Assembly (NCBI RefSeq): GCF_009301415.1
Contig: NZ_CP045073.1
Location: forward strand, 868,001-932,000
From: Paracoccus kondratievae
GTDB taxonomy: Bacteria > Pseudomonadota > Alphaproteobacteria > Rhodobacterales > Rhodobacteraceae
Direction: 5' to 3'
DNA length: 64,000 nucleotides
The translations under genes were made by a program, and so were the position numbers. How positions within the stretch are numbered: the stretch's first letter is position 1; the number at the start of each line of letters is the position of its first letter. The notes under the pieces were generated by a model. It was not told the DNA's origin and ran no database searches. It saw only the letters and a program-made list of their open reading frames with translations. Shown here piece after piece: positions 9,101-17,144 of this stretch.

Positions 9101-9559
9101 TACGGCCCGGTGCGGGCCCTGCCGACGCGGACCTTCTTCTATGGGATGGAACCCGGCGAAGAGATCGAGGCCGAGATCGATCCCGGCAAGACGCTGGAAA
9201 TCCGCCTGCAAGCCATTGGCGAGACTGACGAACAGGGCGAAGTCAAAGTCTTTTTCGAACTGAACGGCCAGCCCCGGGTAATCCGGGTGCCGAACCGTCT
9301 GGTCAAATCGCAGACCACCTCGCGACCCAAGGCCGACCCCGCGAACGAGGGCCATCTCGGCGCCCCGATGCCCGGCGTCGTCGCCTCGGTCGCGGTCGCC
9401 CAGGGGCAAAAGGTCAATCCCGGAGACCTGCTGCTGACCATCGAGGCCATGAAGATGGAAACCGCCATCCACGCCGACCGCGCCGGAGTGGTGAAAGCCC
9501 TTCACGTCCGGCCAGGCGAACAGATCGACGCAAAAGATCTCATGATCGAGATCGAATAG
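6125..9559 (+). CDS. pyc: pyruvate carboxylase
   Basis: This 1,144-residue biotin enzyme carboxylates pyruvate to oxaloacetate with ATP and bicarbonate. Domains in order: biotin carboxylase and ATP-grasp (start FRKILVANRGEIAIRV, residues 1-450), carboxyltransferase/HMGL-like (ITDTSMRDGHQSLLATRM near residue 535), PYC/OADA domain, and biotinyl domain with Lys1110 in EAMKMETA. Length matches single-chain PYCs. ATG 6125 is preferred over the in-frame ATG at 6080 because it starts the conserved N-terminus. It is unusual to find it inside an inositol gene cluster, directly before the RpiR regulator; the aldolase-derived pyruvate or acetyl-CoA from inositol could explain a need for anaplerosis, but that is inference. 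Confidence 0.97.
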   Translation: MFRKILVANRGEIAIRVMRAANELGKKTVAVYAEEDKLSLHRFKADEAYRIGGGLGPVAAYLSIPEIIRVAKESGADAIHPGYGLLSENPDFVDACKAAGITFIGPSADTMRALGDKASARRVAIGAGVPVIPATEVLGEDMEAIKTEAATIGYPLMLKASWGGGGRGMRPIMGPEELPEKVREGRREAEAAFGNGEGYLEKMILRARHVEVQLLGDGHGGLYHLYERDCTVQRRNQKVVERAPAPYLTPGQRAEVCELALKIGRAVGYQNAGTVEFLMDMDTGHFYFIEVNPRVQVEHTVTEEVTGIDIVQSQILIAEGATLAEATGVTRQEDVHLNGHALQCRVTTEDPLNNFIPDYGRITAYRSATGNGIRLDGGTAYSGGVITRYYDSLLVKVTAHAQTPEKAISRMDRALREFRVRGVATNIEFVINLLKHPVFLDNSYTTKFIDTTPDLFAFRKRRDRATKLLVYIADISVNGHPETAGRPLPPAEVRVPVVPALKADPAPGTRQLLEEKGAKAVADWMLEQKRLLITDTSMRDGHQSLLATRMRSIDMIRVAPAYAANLPGLFSVECWGGATFDVAYRFLQECPWQRLRDIRARMPNLMTQMLLRASNGVGYTNYPDNVVQSFVRQAARTGVDVFRVFDSLNWVENMRVAMDAVIESGKICEGTICYTGDLLDPARSKYDLKYYLSMARELRDAGAHVLGLKDMAGLLKPASASILVRALKEEIGLPVHFHTHDTGGIAGASILAAAEAGVDAVDCAMDALSGNTSQPCLGSIVEALRHTGRDTGLDIDAIRRISNYWEAVREHYTAFESGLQAPASEVWLHEMPGGQFTNLKAQARSLGLEDRWHEVAQAYAEVNRMFGDIVKVTPSSKVVGDMALMMVAQGLTREQVEDPNVEVAFPDSVVDMMRGNLGQPPGGWPAALQKKVLKGEAPLTARPGAAMPPVDLEATRADLSRQLEGKHVDDEDLNGYLMYPKVFLDYMGRHRQYGPVRALPTRTFFYGMEPGEEIEAEIDPGKTLEIRLQAIGETDEQGEVKVFFELNGQPRVIRVPNRLVKSQTTSRPKADPANEGHLGAPMPGVVASVAVAQGQKVNPGDLLLTIEAMKMETAIHADRAGVVKALHVRPGEQIDAKDLMIEIE

Positions 9560-9579
9560 GAAGAAAGAGGGCTTGGCAC

Positions 9580-9599
9580 CCTGCAATAATTATTGCAGG
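9580..9599. promoter_or_regulatory. 20-bp perfect palindrome, probable RpiR/IolR autoregulatory operator
   Basis: CCTGCAATAATTATTGCAGG is identical to its own reverse complement. It lies in the 60-base gap between pyc and the RpiR gene, 21 bases before the regulator's ATG, a typical place for autorepression. Its core TGCAAT-N4-ATTGCA recurs before iolG (387-402) and upstream of the inositol importer (15153-15168). Confidence 0.82.
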
Positions 9600-9619
9600 C
9601 TTGGCGGCAGAGGAACGCC

Positions 9620-10492
9620 ATGTCAACAAGCCACCCGCCGCAGGATTACGAAGAGCTGATCCGCATCATCCATGATCGCCACGATCAGATGAGCAAGACC
9701 TATCAGCGCATCGCCGTCTATCTGACCCAGAACCCCAACGAGGTCGCCGTCCATTCGGTGAATGCCATCGCCGAGCGCTGCGGCATTCACGCCTCGAGCT
9801 TCGTGCGCTTCGCGCAATCCCTGGGCTACAAGGGCTTCAAGGAATTGCAGGCGCTGTTCCAGAAGCGCCTGGCCACCGCCGCTCCGGGTTTCGAGGCCCG
9901 CGTCAAGGCGCTGGAAACCGAGCTGAAGGGCGCGGGCGATCCGACCGAGATCGGCTTCCTGCGCGACCTGGTGGTGCGCGACATCGCTTCGCTTCAGCAA
10001 TTGCTGGACGAGGTGAATCCCGAGGACCTGGCGCTGGCCGCCGACCTGCTGGACCGTGCAGACATCATCTACCTGATCGGCCAGTTGCGCTCGTCGCCGG
10101 TGGTGGAACTCCTGCGCTATGTGCTGACCATGCTGGGCAAGCGCTGCGTGCTCTTGGACCCCGGCGGCGGGCTGGCCACGCATATCGGCCGCACCATTCG
10201 CAAGACCGACGTGCTGCTGGCGGTCTCGTTTCGCTTCTATGCCAACGAGGTGGTGAACGTGGTCGAGGAAGCGGGGCAGAAAGGCATCGACATCATCGCC
10301 ATCTCGGACAGCACGCTGTCGCCCCTGGCGCGGTGGGCGCGGGTGCTGTTCCCGGTGCCCGAGCACGATTACACCTTCTCGCGCTCGCTGGCCGCGCCGA
10401 TGTGCCTGGCGCAGGCGCTGGTGGTGGCCGTCGCTGCCCGCGTGCAGCACAATGACGAGGATCCGCGCATCCCGACCGTGACCGGAACCTAG
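9620..10492 (+). CDS. RpiR-family transcriptional regulator (IolR-like)
   Basis: This 290-residue regulator has an N-terminal RpiR-type HTH (about residues 15-90, with QRIAVYLTQNPNEVAVHSVN and HASSFVRFAQSLGYKGFKE). Its C-terminal SIS domain (about 130-270, with YLIGQLRSSPVVELLRY and IIAISDS) probably binds a phosphorylated sugar or cyclitol intermediate. ATG 9620 follows AGAGGAACGCC; an in-frame start at 9593 would fall within the palindrome. RpiR proteins regulate inositol genes in several alphaproteobacteria, and three palindromes in this region fit one regulon. Its stop overlaps the convergent permease stop in the sequence CTAG. Confidence 0.88.
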   Translation: MSTSHPPQDYEELIRIIHDRHDQMSKTYQRIAVYLTQNPNEVAVHSVNAIAERCGIHASSFVRFAQSLGYKGFKELQALFQKRLATAAPGFEARVKALETELKGAGDPTEIGFLRDLVVRDIASLQQLLDEVNPEDLALAADLLDRADIIYLIGQLRSSPVVELLRYVLTMLGKRCVLLDPGGGLATHIGRTIRKTDVLLAVSFRFYANEVVNVVEEAGQKGIDIIAISDSTLSPLARWARVLFPVPEHDYTFSRSLAAPMCLAQALVVAVAARVQHNDEDPRIPTVTGT

Positions 10493-11262
10493 AGCCCGGC
10501 CAACCCGTCCCAGACCAGCTTGACCCCGACCAGCGCCACCGAGGCATAGGTGAAGGGATAGAAGATGCTGGCGCGCATGTGGCGAACCACCCAGCCCCCG
10601 AGCCAGGTCGCCCCTACCGCCAGCGGCAGCATGGCTGCGGCGCGGGCCAGGTTATCGGCCCCGAACTCTCCCAGCGCGGCATAGGGGATCAGCTTCAGCG
10701 CATTGGTCACGGCAAAGAACATCACCGTGGTGCCGGTGAAGAGCTTCGGATCCAGCCGCAGCGGCATCATGTAGATCTGAAGGGGTGGCGCTCCGGCATG
10801 GGCGACGAAGCTGGTATAGCCGGCCAGCCCGCCCCAGAAGCGGGCGGCCGCCGGACGCGCGCCGGCAAGCGCGGTGCCCTGCCCCGTTCCGACAAGCGCG
10901 CGCGCCACGAAGGCCAGCGAAACCAGTCCCACGACCAGGCGCACCGCCGAGTCCGAGACCAGTTCGGCGCTGGCCCAGCCGATCCCGATGCCTGCGATCG
11001 CTCCGGGCATGATCCGACGCATGATCTGCCAATCGACCCAAGCCCGCCAGCTTGCCACGCTGACCACATCCATCACCACCAGCACCGGCAGCAGGATCGC
11101 CGCCGCAGTAACCGGGGGCATGACCAGGGCCATGAGCGGCACACCGAGCAGGCTCATGCCGCCGAGGCCGCCCTTGGAAAGACCGACCAGGACGACGGCC
11201 AGCGCGGTCACGGCCAGTTCGGTGGGCGATGCGAAGATGGTCCAATGCATTGCGGCATCCAT
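10489..11262 (-). CDS. TauE/SafE-family membrane permease
   Basis: This 257-residue integral membrane protein has about eight hydrophobic segments. It carries the two-fold TauE/SafE pattern, with VGLSKGGLGGMSLLGVPLMA near the start and a second-half GLAGYTSFVAHAGAPP motif. Members export or import sulfite, sulfoacetate or other small organic anions; the substrate here is unknown. The nominal ATG (11260-11262) touches the T-run of the upstream terminator and has no ribosome site. A second in-frame ATG four codons later (11248-11250) has GGATG before it and may be the true start. It is convergent with the RpiR gene, with the stops sharing CTAG. Confidence 0.83.
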   Translation of the reverse strand: MDAAMHWTIFASPTELAVTALAVVLVGLSKGGLGGMSLLGVPLMALVMPPVTAAAILLPVLVVMDVVSVASWRAWVDWQIMRRIMPGAIAGIGIGWASAELVSDSAVRLVVGLVSLAFVARALVGTGQGTALAGARPAAARFWGGLAGYTSFVAHAGAPPLQIYMMPLRLDPKLFTGTTVMFFAVTNALKLIPYAALGEFGADNLARAAAMLPLAVGATWLGGWVVRHMRASIFYPFTYASVALVGVKLVWDGLAGL

Positions 11263-11263
11263 G

Positions 11264-11293
11264 AAAAAGGCCCGGAGCGAGGCGCTCCGGGCC
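11264..11293 (-). terminator. rho-independent terminator after the inositol importer operon
   Basis: On the minus strand an 11-bp perfect GC-rich stem (GGCCCGGAGCG with its complement) and a 3-base loop are followed by five T residues. It begins 18 bases after the permease stop and ends at the nominal start of the TauE-like gene, so that gene needs read-through or its own promoter. Confidence 0.9.
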
Positions 11294-11310
11294 CAAAGCC
11301 TGGGGGAAGG

Positions 11311-12324
11311 TCAGGCTTTCTTGCTGCGGGCGTTCTGGCGGAAGGTATCGGCCACCACGGCGGCGACAATGATCACGCCCTTGACGATCTCCTGATAGAA
11401 GGCATCGACCCGCAGGAAGGTGAAGCCCGACATCATCAGCCCCAGGATCAGCGTGCCGATCACCGTACCGAAGATCCGCCCGCGCCCGCCGCTGAGCGAG
11501 GTGCCGCCGATCACGGCCGCGGCGATGGCGTCAAGCTCATACATCATGCCCATGCCGGCCTGCGCCGTTTCCGCACGGGCGGCGGTGACGATGCCGGCCA
11601 GCCCCGCCAGCAGCCCGGCGATGGCATAGACCTTGATCAGATGGCGCTGCACGTTGATGCCCGAGACGCGCGCCGCCTGCGGGTTGGCGCCGATGGCATA
11701 GGTGAACTTGCCATAGCGGGTATAGCGCAGGGCGATATGGAAGATCAGCGCCACCGCCAGGAAGATGAAGACTGGCCAGGCGCCCGATCCGATCGCGGCG
11801 AAGCTGTCCGTGGGAAAGCTGATCGGCTGGCCCTTGGTATACCATTTGGCGATGCCGCGCGCCGTCACCATCATGCCGAGCGTAGCGATGAAAGGCGGAA
11901 TTCCGGTCAGCGCGATCAGCGCGCCGTTGATCATGCCGGCGATCAGCCCAAGCCCAAGCCCGACGGCCAGCGGCACCATGACCGGCAGGTCCGTCAGCGC
12001 CGGATACATGGCCCGCGCATAATCGCCCGACTGCGCCACGCTCATGGTGATCATCGCCGTCATGGCGACGACCGAGCCCGACGACAGGTCGATGCCGCCG
12101 GTGATGATGACCTGCGTGACGCCGATGGCGATGATGCCCACGACCGAGACTTGCAGGATCATGATCGTCAGGCGACGGGTGTTCATCAGAAAGCTCTGGC
12201 CCTGGAAGATCCAGCCCAGGATCTCGAAGACCAGCGCGACGGCGACCAGCACCAGCAGGATGTTCAACTCCTGCGGCAGCCCTCGCCGCTGTCGCTTGAC
12301 GGGTTCGATCTGCACATTGTCCAT
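11311..12324 (-). CDS. iatP: ABC sugar/inositol transporter, permease subunit
   Basis: This 337-residue membrane subunit belongs to the BPD_transp_2 (RbsC/XylH-like) family. It has about nine to ten hydrophobic helices and the family's cytoplasmic-loop and LSSG-type motifs, seen as ITGGIDLSSGSVVA and GGTSLSGGRGRIFGTVIG. ATG 12324 follows GAGGAGGATATTATC. It should form the transmembrane pore with the ATPase encoded just upstream and receive ligand from the binding protein at 13974-14903. The gene order (binding protein, ATPase, permease) and a regulator-type palindrome upstream match Caulobacter-like inositol importers. The symbol rests on that context. Confidence 0.85.
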   Translation of the reverse strand: MDNVQIEPVKRQRRGLPQELNILLVLVAVALVFEILGWIFQGQSFLMNTRRLTIMILQVSVVGIIAIGVTQVIITGGIDLSSGSVVAMTAMITMSVAQSGDYARAMYPALTDLPVMVPLAVGLGLGLIAGMINGALIALTGIPPFIATLGMMVTARGIAKWYTKGQPISFPTDSFAAIGSGAWPVFIFLAVALIFHIALRYTRYGKFTYAIGANPQAARVSGINVQRHLIKVYAIAGLLAGLAGIVTAARAETAQAGMGMMYELDAIAAAVIGGTSLSGGRGRIFGTVIGTLILGLMMSGFTFLRVDAFYQEIVKGVIIVAAVVADTFRQNARSKKA

Positions 12325-12355
12325 GATAATATCCTCCTCGGGCGCCGCGCGGGCC

Positions 12356-13891
12356 TCAGCGGGCCGCCAGTTCCATGATTTTCACCTGGGTCGCCTCGGC
12401 CCGGTCCAGGATCCCGGTCATATGGCCCTCGTGCATGACCATGATCCGGTCGGACATGCCCAGAACCTCGGGCAGTTCGGACGAGATCATGATGACGGCG
12501 ACCCCCTGCTGCGCCAGGCGCGAGATCAGCCGGTGGATCTCGGCCTTGGCGCCGACGTCGATGCCGCGGGTCGGCTCGTCCAGGATCAGGATCTTCGGCT
12601 TGGTCAGCAGCCAGCGTGCGATCAGAACCTTCTGCTGGTTGCCCCCCGACAGGTTCTCGATCCGCTCGTCGAGGTTGGGGGTCTTGATCCGCAGCTTGTC
12701 CTTCATCTCGAGACAGAGATTGGTCATCCCCCGCTCATCGACGCAGCCCAGCTTGACATGGCCTTCATGCAAGGCTGCGATCTGCATGTTCTCGAGGATC
12801 GTGAGCGGCAGGAAGCAGCCGGTCGCCTTGCGGTCCTCGGTCAGCAGCGCCATTCCCTCGCGCATGGCATCGGCGGGTGAGGCGATGGTGACATCGCGGC
12901 CGGCGATGCGGATCTTGCCCTCGGTGGCCGGCGTCACGCCGAACAGCGCCTCTGCCACGTTCGAGCGGCCCGAGCCCACCAGGCCGGCCAGCCCGAGGAT
13001 CTCGCCGCGGCGCAGATCGAAGGTGATACCGTGGAAGGTGCCCGGCAGCGAGAGGTTCTCGACCGACATGATCACGTCGCCGATTTCGGCCTCCTCCTTG
13101 GGGAACATCTCGGTGATCTCGCGCCCGACCATCATGCGGATGATGTCGTCGCGGGTCACGTCGGTGCTGGTATGGGTGCCGACATATTTGCCGTCTCGGA
13201 AGACCGAGAACTCGTCGGCGATCTCGAACAGCTCGTTCATCTTGTGGGTGATGTAGACGATGGCCACGCCGCGCGCCTTCAGGTCGCGGATGATCTCGAA
13301 CAGGTGGTCGACCTCGGTTTCGGTGATCGCCGAAGTCGGTTCGTCCATGATCAGCACCTGGGAACGATGGCTGACCGCCTTGGCGATCTCGACCATCTGC
13401 CGCTGCGCGACGGTCAGGGTGCTGATCTGCGCGGTCGGATCGATCTTGAGCCGAAGCTGCGCGAACAATTCCCGAGTCATCTGGGTCATCTTGCGGTGGT
13501 CGATCAGGCCGAGCGCATTTTTCGGCTCGCGCCGGATCCAGATGTTTTCGGCGACCGTCATCCAGTCCATCAGCGCCAGTTCCTGATGGATCATCGCGAT
13601 GCCCTGTTCCAGCGCATCGAGCGGGCTGGCCAGAACGACCTCCTCGCCGCGCAAGCGGATGGTGCCGCGGTCGGGCGTATAGATGCCGGCGATGATCTTC
13701 ATCAGCGTGGACTTGCCTGCGCCGTTCTCGCCCATCAGCGCGTGAACCGAGCCCGGCCGCAGCCGGAACTGCACGTCGTCCAGCGCCACCACGCCGGGAA
13801 ACTCCTTCCGAATACCCTCGATCTCAAGGATATAGGGCAGGCTCTTTTCCTTGTAGCGTTCGATCGCCTCCAATGTGGTCTTCGAAACCAT
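12356..13891 (-). CDS. iatA: ABC sugar/inositol transporter, double ATP-binding subunit
   Basis: This 511-residue protein has two fused nucleotide-binding domains, as in RbsA, MglA and IatA. The first domain has Walker A GENGAGKS (residues 54-61) and the atypical signature LTVAQRQ. The second has signature LSGGNQQ and Walker [16 protein letters not shown] 13891 follows CGGGGGGAAG. It lies between the binding protein and the permease on one strand. The 82-base gap before it holds a small stem (CCCGGA/TCCGGG, 13925-13942) of the kind that often protects binding-protein mRNA and lowers downstream expression; that role is inferred. Confidence 0.9.
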   Translation of the reverse strand: MVSKTTLEAIERYKEKSLPYILEIEGIRKEFPGVVALDDVQFRLRPGSVHALMGENGAGKSTLMKIIAGIYTPDRGTIRLRGEEVVLASPLDALEQGIAMIHQELALMDWMTVAENIWIRREPKNALGLIDHRKMTQMTRELFAQLRLKIDPTAQISTLTVAQRQMVEIAKAVSHRSQVLIMDEPTSAITETEVDHLFEIIRDLKARGVAIVYITHKMNELFEIADEFSVFRDGKYVGTHTSTDVTRDDIIRMMVGREITEMFPKEEAEIGDVIMSVENLSLPGTFHGITFDLRRGEILGLAGLVGSGRSNVAEALFGVTPATEGKIRIAGRDVTIASPADAMREGMALLTEDRKATGCFLPLTILENMQIAALHEGHVKLGCVDERGMTNLCLEMKDKLRIKTPNLDERIENLSGGNQQKVLIARWLLTKPKILILDEPTRGIDVGAKAEIHRLISRLAQQGVAVIMISSELPEVLGMSDRIMVMHEGHMTGILDRAEATQVKIMELAAR

Positions 13892-13973
13892 CTTCCCCCC
13901 GAAAGACTGTCAGGGGACGCGGCCCCCGGATTGAGGTCCGGGCATCCGGTGCGCGACCGAATGCCCGCCCGGA

Positions 13974-14903
13974 TCAGTTCTGGGTCTTGTATTCCGCGAC
14001 GTTCTCGGGCGTGACCAGCTCGAAGGGAACGGCCACGCGCGGCTCGAACGCCTCGCCGCGGGCGATCTTCAGGACGGTGTCCAGCGCACCCTCGCCCTGG
14101 CCCTTGGCGGATTGATAGACGGTGACGTCCAGATCCCCCGCCTCCAGCGCCGCCAGCGCGTCCTGCGTGGCATCGACGCCGCCGACGATCACATCGTCCA
14201 TCGATATCCCCGATGCCTTGAGCGCCTGAACCGCACCAAGCGCCATCTCGTCATTGTTCGAGAACACGGCGTCGGGCTGCATCCCCGAGGTCAGCCAGTT
14301 GGTCATCAGGTCCAGCGCCGGGGTTCGCATCCAGTTCGCGGATTGCGAGTCGAGCACGTTGATGCCCTTGCATTCATCCGACTGCAGCACGCGTTCGACC
14401 GCCGCGGTGCGCCCGCGCTGCCCGGTGGTGCCAAGCTGGCCCATCAGGATGACGGCATCACCCTCGCCGCCCATCAGCCTGCACATCTCGGTCGCCTGCA
14501 ACTCGCCCGCCTGCTCTTCGTCCGAGCCGACCCAGGCCTGCTTTTCCGGGAACTCGTCCATGTTGGCCGGCAGCATGTTGACGAAGACCAGCGGCACGCC
14601 CGCCCGGTCGGCGATGCGCGACATGGCCTGGCCGGAATCGGCGTCGACCAGCATCACGATGATGCCGTCCACGCCCGAGGCGACGAAATTCTCGATCTGG
14701 GACTGCTGGCGGGCGATGTCGCCCTGGGCATCCTCCATCTGCACGGTGACGCCCAGATCGCCGGCGTGGCGCTGGATGTTCTGACGCAGCACGGTCAGGT
14801 AGTTGTCGTCGAAGAGCGACATCGCAACGCCGATGGTCTCGGCCTGAACCGTGCCTGCCATCAGCGCACAGAATGCGGTGGCCGTCGCGAGTTTCTTGAT
14901 CAT
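13974..14903 (-). CDS. ibpA: periplasmic sugar/inositol-binding protein
   Basis: This 309-residue substrate-binding protein belongs to the Peripla_BP_4 (RbsB-like) family. A Sec signal peptide is visible: MIKKLATATAFCALMAGTVQA, with cleavage after VQA. The mature protein begins ETIGVAMSLFDDNYLTVLRQ and contains GVDGIIVMLVDADSGQAM and FSNNDEMALGAVQALKA. It should deliver a cyclitol or pentose to the ATPase/permease pair downstream. Its ribosome site AGGAGGAGGAAAG is very strong. Inositol is the most likely ligand because of the iol genes and the shared palindromic operator about 240 bases upstream; ribose or another sugar is the alternative. Confidence 0.87.
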   Translation of the reverse strand: MIKKLATATAFCALMAGTVQAETIGVAMSLFDDNYLTVLRQNIQRHAGDLGVTVQMEDAQGDIARQQSQIENFVASGVDGIIVMLVDADSGQAMSRIADRAGVPLVFVNMLPANMDEFPEKQAWVGSDEEQAGELQATEMCRLMGGEGDAVILMGQLGTTGQRGRTAAVERVLQSDECKGINVLDSQSANWMRTPALDLMTNWLTSGMQPDAVFSNNDEMALGAVQALKASGISMDDVIVGGVDATQDALAALEAGDLDVTVYQSAKGQGEGALDTVLKIARGEAFEPRVAVPFELVTPENVAEYKTQN

Positions 14904-15141
14904 GTGGGTCTTTCCTCCTCCTGTTACCTCCGTCCGATCTTCTCGCGTCGGACGAAGCCAAAACCTCGATGCGACAAGGCAATATCAAGCCGTTGGCGGA
15001 ACCGCTGTTCCGCCGCATCCCTTCCGACCTGATGACGACCGCCCGCCATGCCCGAGAACCGTGAGCGATGCGCGTCCCGCATCTTGCCCCTGGCCTCCGC
15101 GAGGCAGGGATTCCCTGCCTCGACATCGACCATAGCCCCTC

Positions 15142-15168
15142 TGCAACGCGATTGCAATAAAAATTGCA
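15142..15168. promoter_or_regulatory. two overlapping RpiR/IolR-type operator copies upstream of the importer
   Basis: The 302-base gap 14904-15206 holds no gene but carries TGCAATAAAAATTGCA at 15153-15168 (TGCAAT/ATTGCA arms, 4-base spacer). A second, odd-length copy, TGCAA-CGCGA-TTGCA, is at 15142-15156. They share the core of the palindrome at 9580-9599. The place is right for control of the minus-strand importer operon. Confidence 0.7.
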
Positions 15169-15206
15169 GATACGGAATACGGCAACAAACGCTCTCTTGC
15201 GCGTGT

Positions 15207-15800
15207 TTACATGCGAGGCGCCAGCGGCCCCCCGCCTGCTGGCAGATGCTCGACCAACTGCTGGCAATAGCCGGTCGCCAGAAGACCGTCGCGGGCCGTC
15301 GCCATGTCCTTGCAGGGCCGGCCGGAACGGCATGCCCGCACCCAGGCTTGATCCTGCAAGCGATAGCTGTCGGCAAAGCGCCCGATCCAGTCGGGCGAAT
15401 ATCCGGCCTGCATCGCACCGCCGCGCCGCAATCGCACCTGCGCCGGTTCGGCCATGGCCACCGTCCCCTCGCGGCCGACGATCTCGGCATGGACGTGGTA
15501 GCCATAGGCGGCGTTCATGAACATCTCGACCGAGACGACCGCCCCGCGATCCGTGTGCAATTCGGCCAGCAGCATGTCGCCGGCATCGCCAACCTGCGTC
15601 AGGCTTGCCGAGGTGTATTCGGTGTCCAGCAACCAGCGGCAGATGTCGATCTCATGCACCATGGCGTTGGTAACGATCATCGAGCCGTCGAACCAACGCG
15701 GCGCCTCGCGATTGCGATGCAGGCAATGTATCAGCAAGGGCGCGCCGATCCGGCCCGCGTCCAAGGCGGCTTTCATTTCGCGATAGGTCATGTTGACAAA
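15207..15800 (-). pseudogene. Gfo/Idh dehydrogenase, C-terminal part, truncated by IS remnants
   Basis: About 197 residues of a Gfo/Idh/MocA protein are left, from YREMKAALDAGRIGAPLLIH to the stop at 15207. The piece HRNREAPRWFDGSMIVTNAMVHEIDICRWLL is typical of the C-terminal domain of inositol dehydrogenases. The NAD-binding N-terminal half is missing. Homology stops at about 15800, where a run starting GGGATTCCTCTGGCA looks like the end of an IS5-family element. An open frame continues upstream into IS sequence but has no dehydrogenase character. It was probably once part of the inositol operon, in the same direction as the importer. Confidence 0.8.
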
Positions 15801-15905
15801 AGGGATTCCTCTGGCAGTCGTCCTATGATTCAAGCTCATCTCTACGTGGGAGATGAACTTGGCACGCAACCTGATATCCGACGATGAGTGGACCTTTTTT
15901 GTAAG
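15801..15905 (+). mobile_element. IS5-family element, left-end remnant
   Basis: After a terminal-repeat-like start (GGGATTCCTCTGGCA), the plus strand opens at ATG 15853 with MNLARNLISDDEWTFF. I recognise this as the N-terminus of IS5-family (IS427-group-like) transposases. It loses family likeness after about 18 residues, so only the left end survives. The right end is replaced by IS256-type sequence. Confidence 0.65.
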
Positions 15906-15939
15906 CGTCCGGCCTGACCGCTCTGCCGCGAGCACATAG

Positions 15940-16141
15940 ATGCGCGGTCAGTTCCGCACCGAGCATCCGTTCCATCAGCCGGATCTTCAGCTCCTTCATC
16001 AGCCCTGCATCGCCAAGCAGATCCTCAGGCCGCTTGCAGCCCTTCAGCAGCTCGTCCAGCAGTTCGTCGGAAATCGTCATCGTCCTTGCTCCTCTCAGGA
16101 AGCATGGACCCAATCACCCATACACAGAAGACCTGACACTC
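15940..16141 (-). mobile_element. IS256-family transposase, N-terminal remnant
   Basis: From ATG 16082 the minus strand reads MTISDELLDELLKGCKRPED and then GLMKELKIRLMERMLGAELTAHL, the conserved N-terminus of IS256-family transposases of alphaproteobacteria. Likeness ends at about 15940, about 48 residues into a roughly 400-residue protein. The left end of the element (about 16083-16141, with GAGAGGAGCAAGGACG before the ATG) interrupts the IS66 tnpB gene. The catalytic DDE residues are absent, so it cannot transpose on its own. Confidence 0.78.
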
Positions 16142-16433
16142 TCCAGAGCATCGCCATCTGCGCCGGGGTCAGCGCAATTTTGCCCTCGGTAGCCTTCGGC
16201 CAAGGGAAATAGCCGCGCTCGAGCACTTTGTAATAGAGGCAAAAGCCCTGCCCATCCCAGTGCAGGATCTTCAGCCGGTCGCCCATGCGCACCCGGAACA
16301 CCAAGAGTGCGCCGCCTGCCGGTTCCTCGCCCAAGACATTCTTCGCCCGCGCGCAGAGCCCGGCGATCCCGCAGCGCATGTCTGTCGTGCCCGCCGCAAG
16401 AAACACGCGCACGCTATTCCCGGGCCCGATCAT
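16140..16433 (-). pseudogene. tnpB: IS66-family accessory protein TnpB, 3' end replaced
   Basis: The frame begins MIGPGNSVRVFLAAGTTDMR and contains GDRLKILHWDGQGFCLYYKV and RGYFPWP, diagnostic for IS66 Orf2/TnpB. After AQMAMLW at about 16140 the normal ending is lost and the frame reads into the IS256 left end (open to 16095). The start overlaps the tnpA stop by 4 bases. The large IS66 transposase TnpC, expected next, is absent. Confidence 0.85.
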
Positions 16434-16825
16434 GCGCCCTCCAGAACCCTGATCAACTGCGCGAGGCCCGACGCCGACAGCCCCTCGATCCCGCGCAGGC
16501 GCCGGCCGTTCATCAGCTCAATCTCGACCGGCGAGGGTGGAACGGCGGGCATGACCGTCTTCTCTGTCATCTCGACGGGCAGGAACCCGGTCTCCTCCGT
16601 CAGGCTTTCGCCCCGCCGCCGGAACTCCGCCCGCCATTGATAGATATGCTGCCGGGTCAGGTCGTGACGGCGCGCGACATCCAAAACCCGCGCCCCGTCC
16701 ACGCCAACCTCCGCCAGGATCGACCGCTTCTCCGCATCCGACCAGCGCCGCCGCCGCTCAACCCCCGTCAAAATCTCTTGCCGCATGATCCCATCCACCA
16801 CAGACGACGTCAATAACGACGTCAA
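16430..16825 (-). CDS. tnpA: IS66-family accessory protein TnpA (Orf1)
   Basis: This 131-residue protein carries a helix-turn-helix with the sequence RRWSDAEKRSILAEVGVDGA and HDLTRQHIYQWRAEFRRRGE, typical of IS66 Orf1. The frame appears intact, but TnpB is truncated and TnpC is lost, so the element is dead. The IS66 terminal repeat seems to end at about 16885, where the minus strand begins GTAAGCACCCG. An internal in-frame ATG at MRQEILTGVERRRRW is a plausible alternative start. Confidence 0.82.
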   Translation of the reverse strand: MTSLLTSSVVDGIMRQEILTGVERRRRWSDAEKRSILAEVGVDGARVLDVARRHDLTRQHIYQWRAEFRRRGESLTEETGFLPVEMTEKTVMPAVPPSPVEIELMNGRRLRGIEGLSASGLAQLIRVLEGA

Positions 16826-16956
16826 TAACGACAGGTGGCTAAACCAAAAAACAAACCCTCAGAAGGCGGCCACAATCGGGTGCTTACTCTGGAAAAAATC
16901 AACCGCTTCTCCTCGTCCGACCAAAGCGGCTTCGTCCGACGCGCCATGCAAGCACC

Positions 16957-16986
16957 ATAGTGTCCACCATCGATAGTGGACACTAT
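16957..16986. repeat. perfect inverted repeat, 11-bp arms, 8-base loop
   Basis: ATAGTGTCCAC and GTGGACACTAT flank CATCGATA. It lies in the gene-poor stretch 16826-17380, just beyond the IS66 end. It may be a pair of IS-end scars, an operator or a hairpin. There is no T-run, so it is not a standard terminator. Confidence 0.75.
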
Positions 16987-17144
16987 CCCGCACTTTCACC
17001 CCAAGGCAGAACGGCCGGTTTCATGGTCGTCCATGCCGTCACCGGGCAGACTCACATATTTGTGACCTTGCCGATTTTACGCTACGGTTTCGGCGCAACT
17101 GCTTCCGATATGCTTCCGGGGTGGTTAGGGCATAAATGCAAACG

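Noticed and set aside
10579..12378. 599-codon open frame on the plus strand
   Set aside because: Antisense to the TauE-like gene and importer permease. The product is low-complexity charged sequence without motifs.
16430..16825. functional IS66 element
   Set aside because: TnpB is truncated and TnpC is absent, so it cannot transpose.
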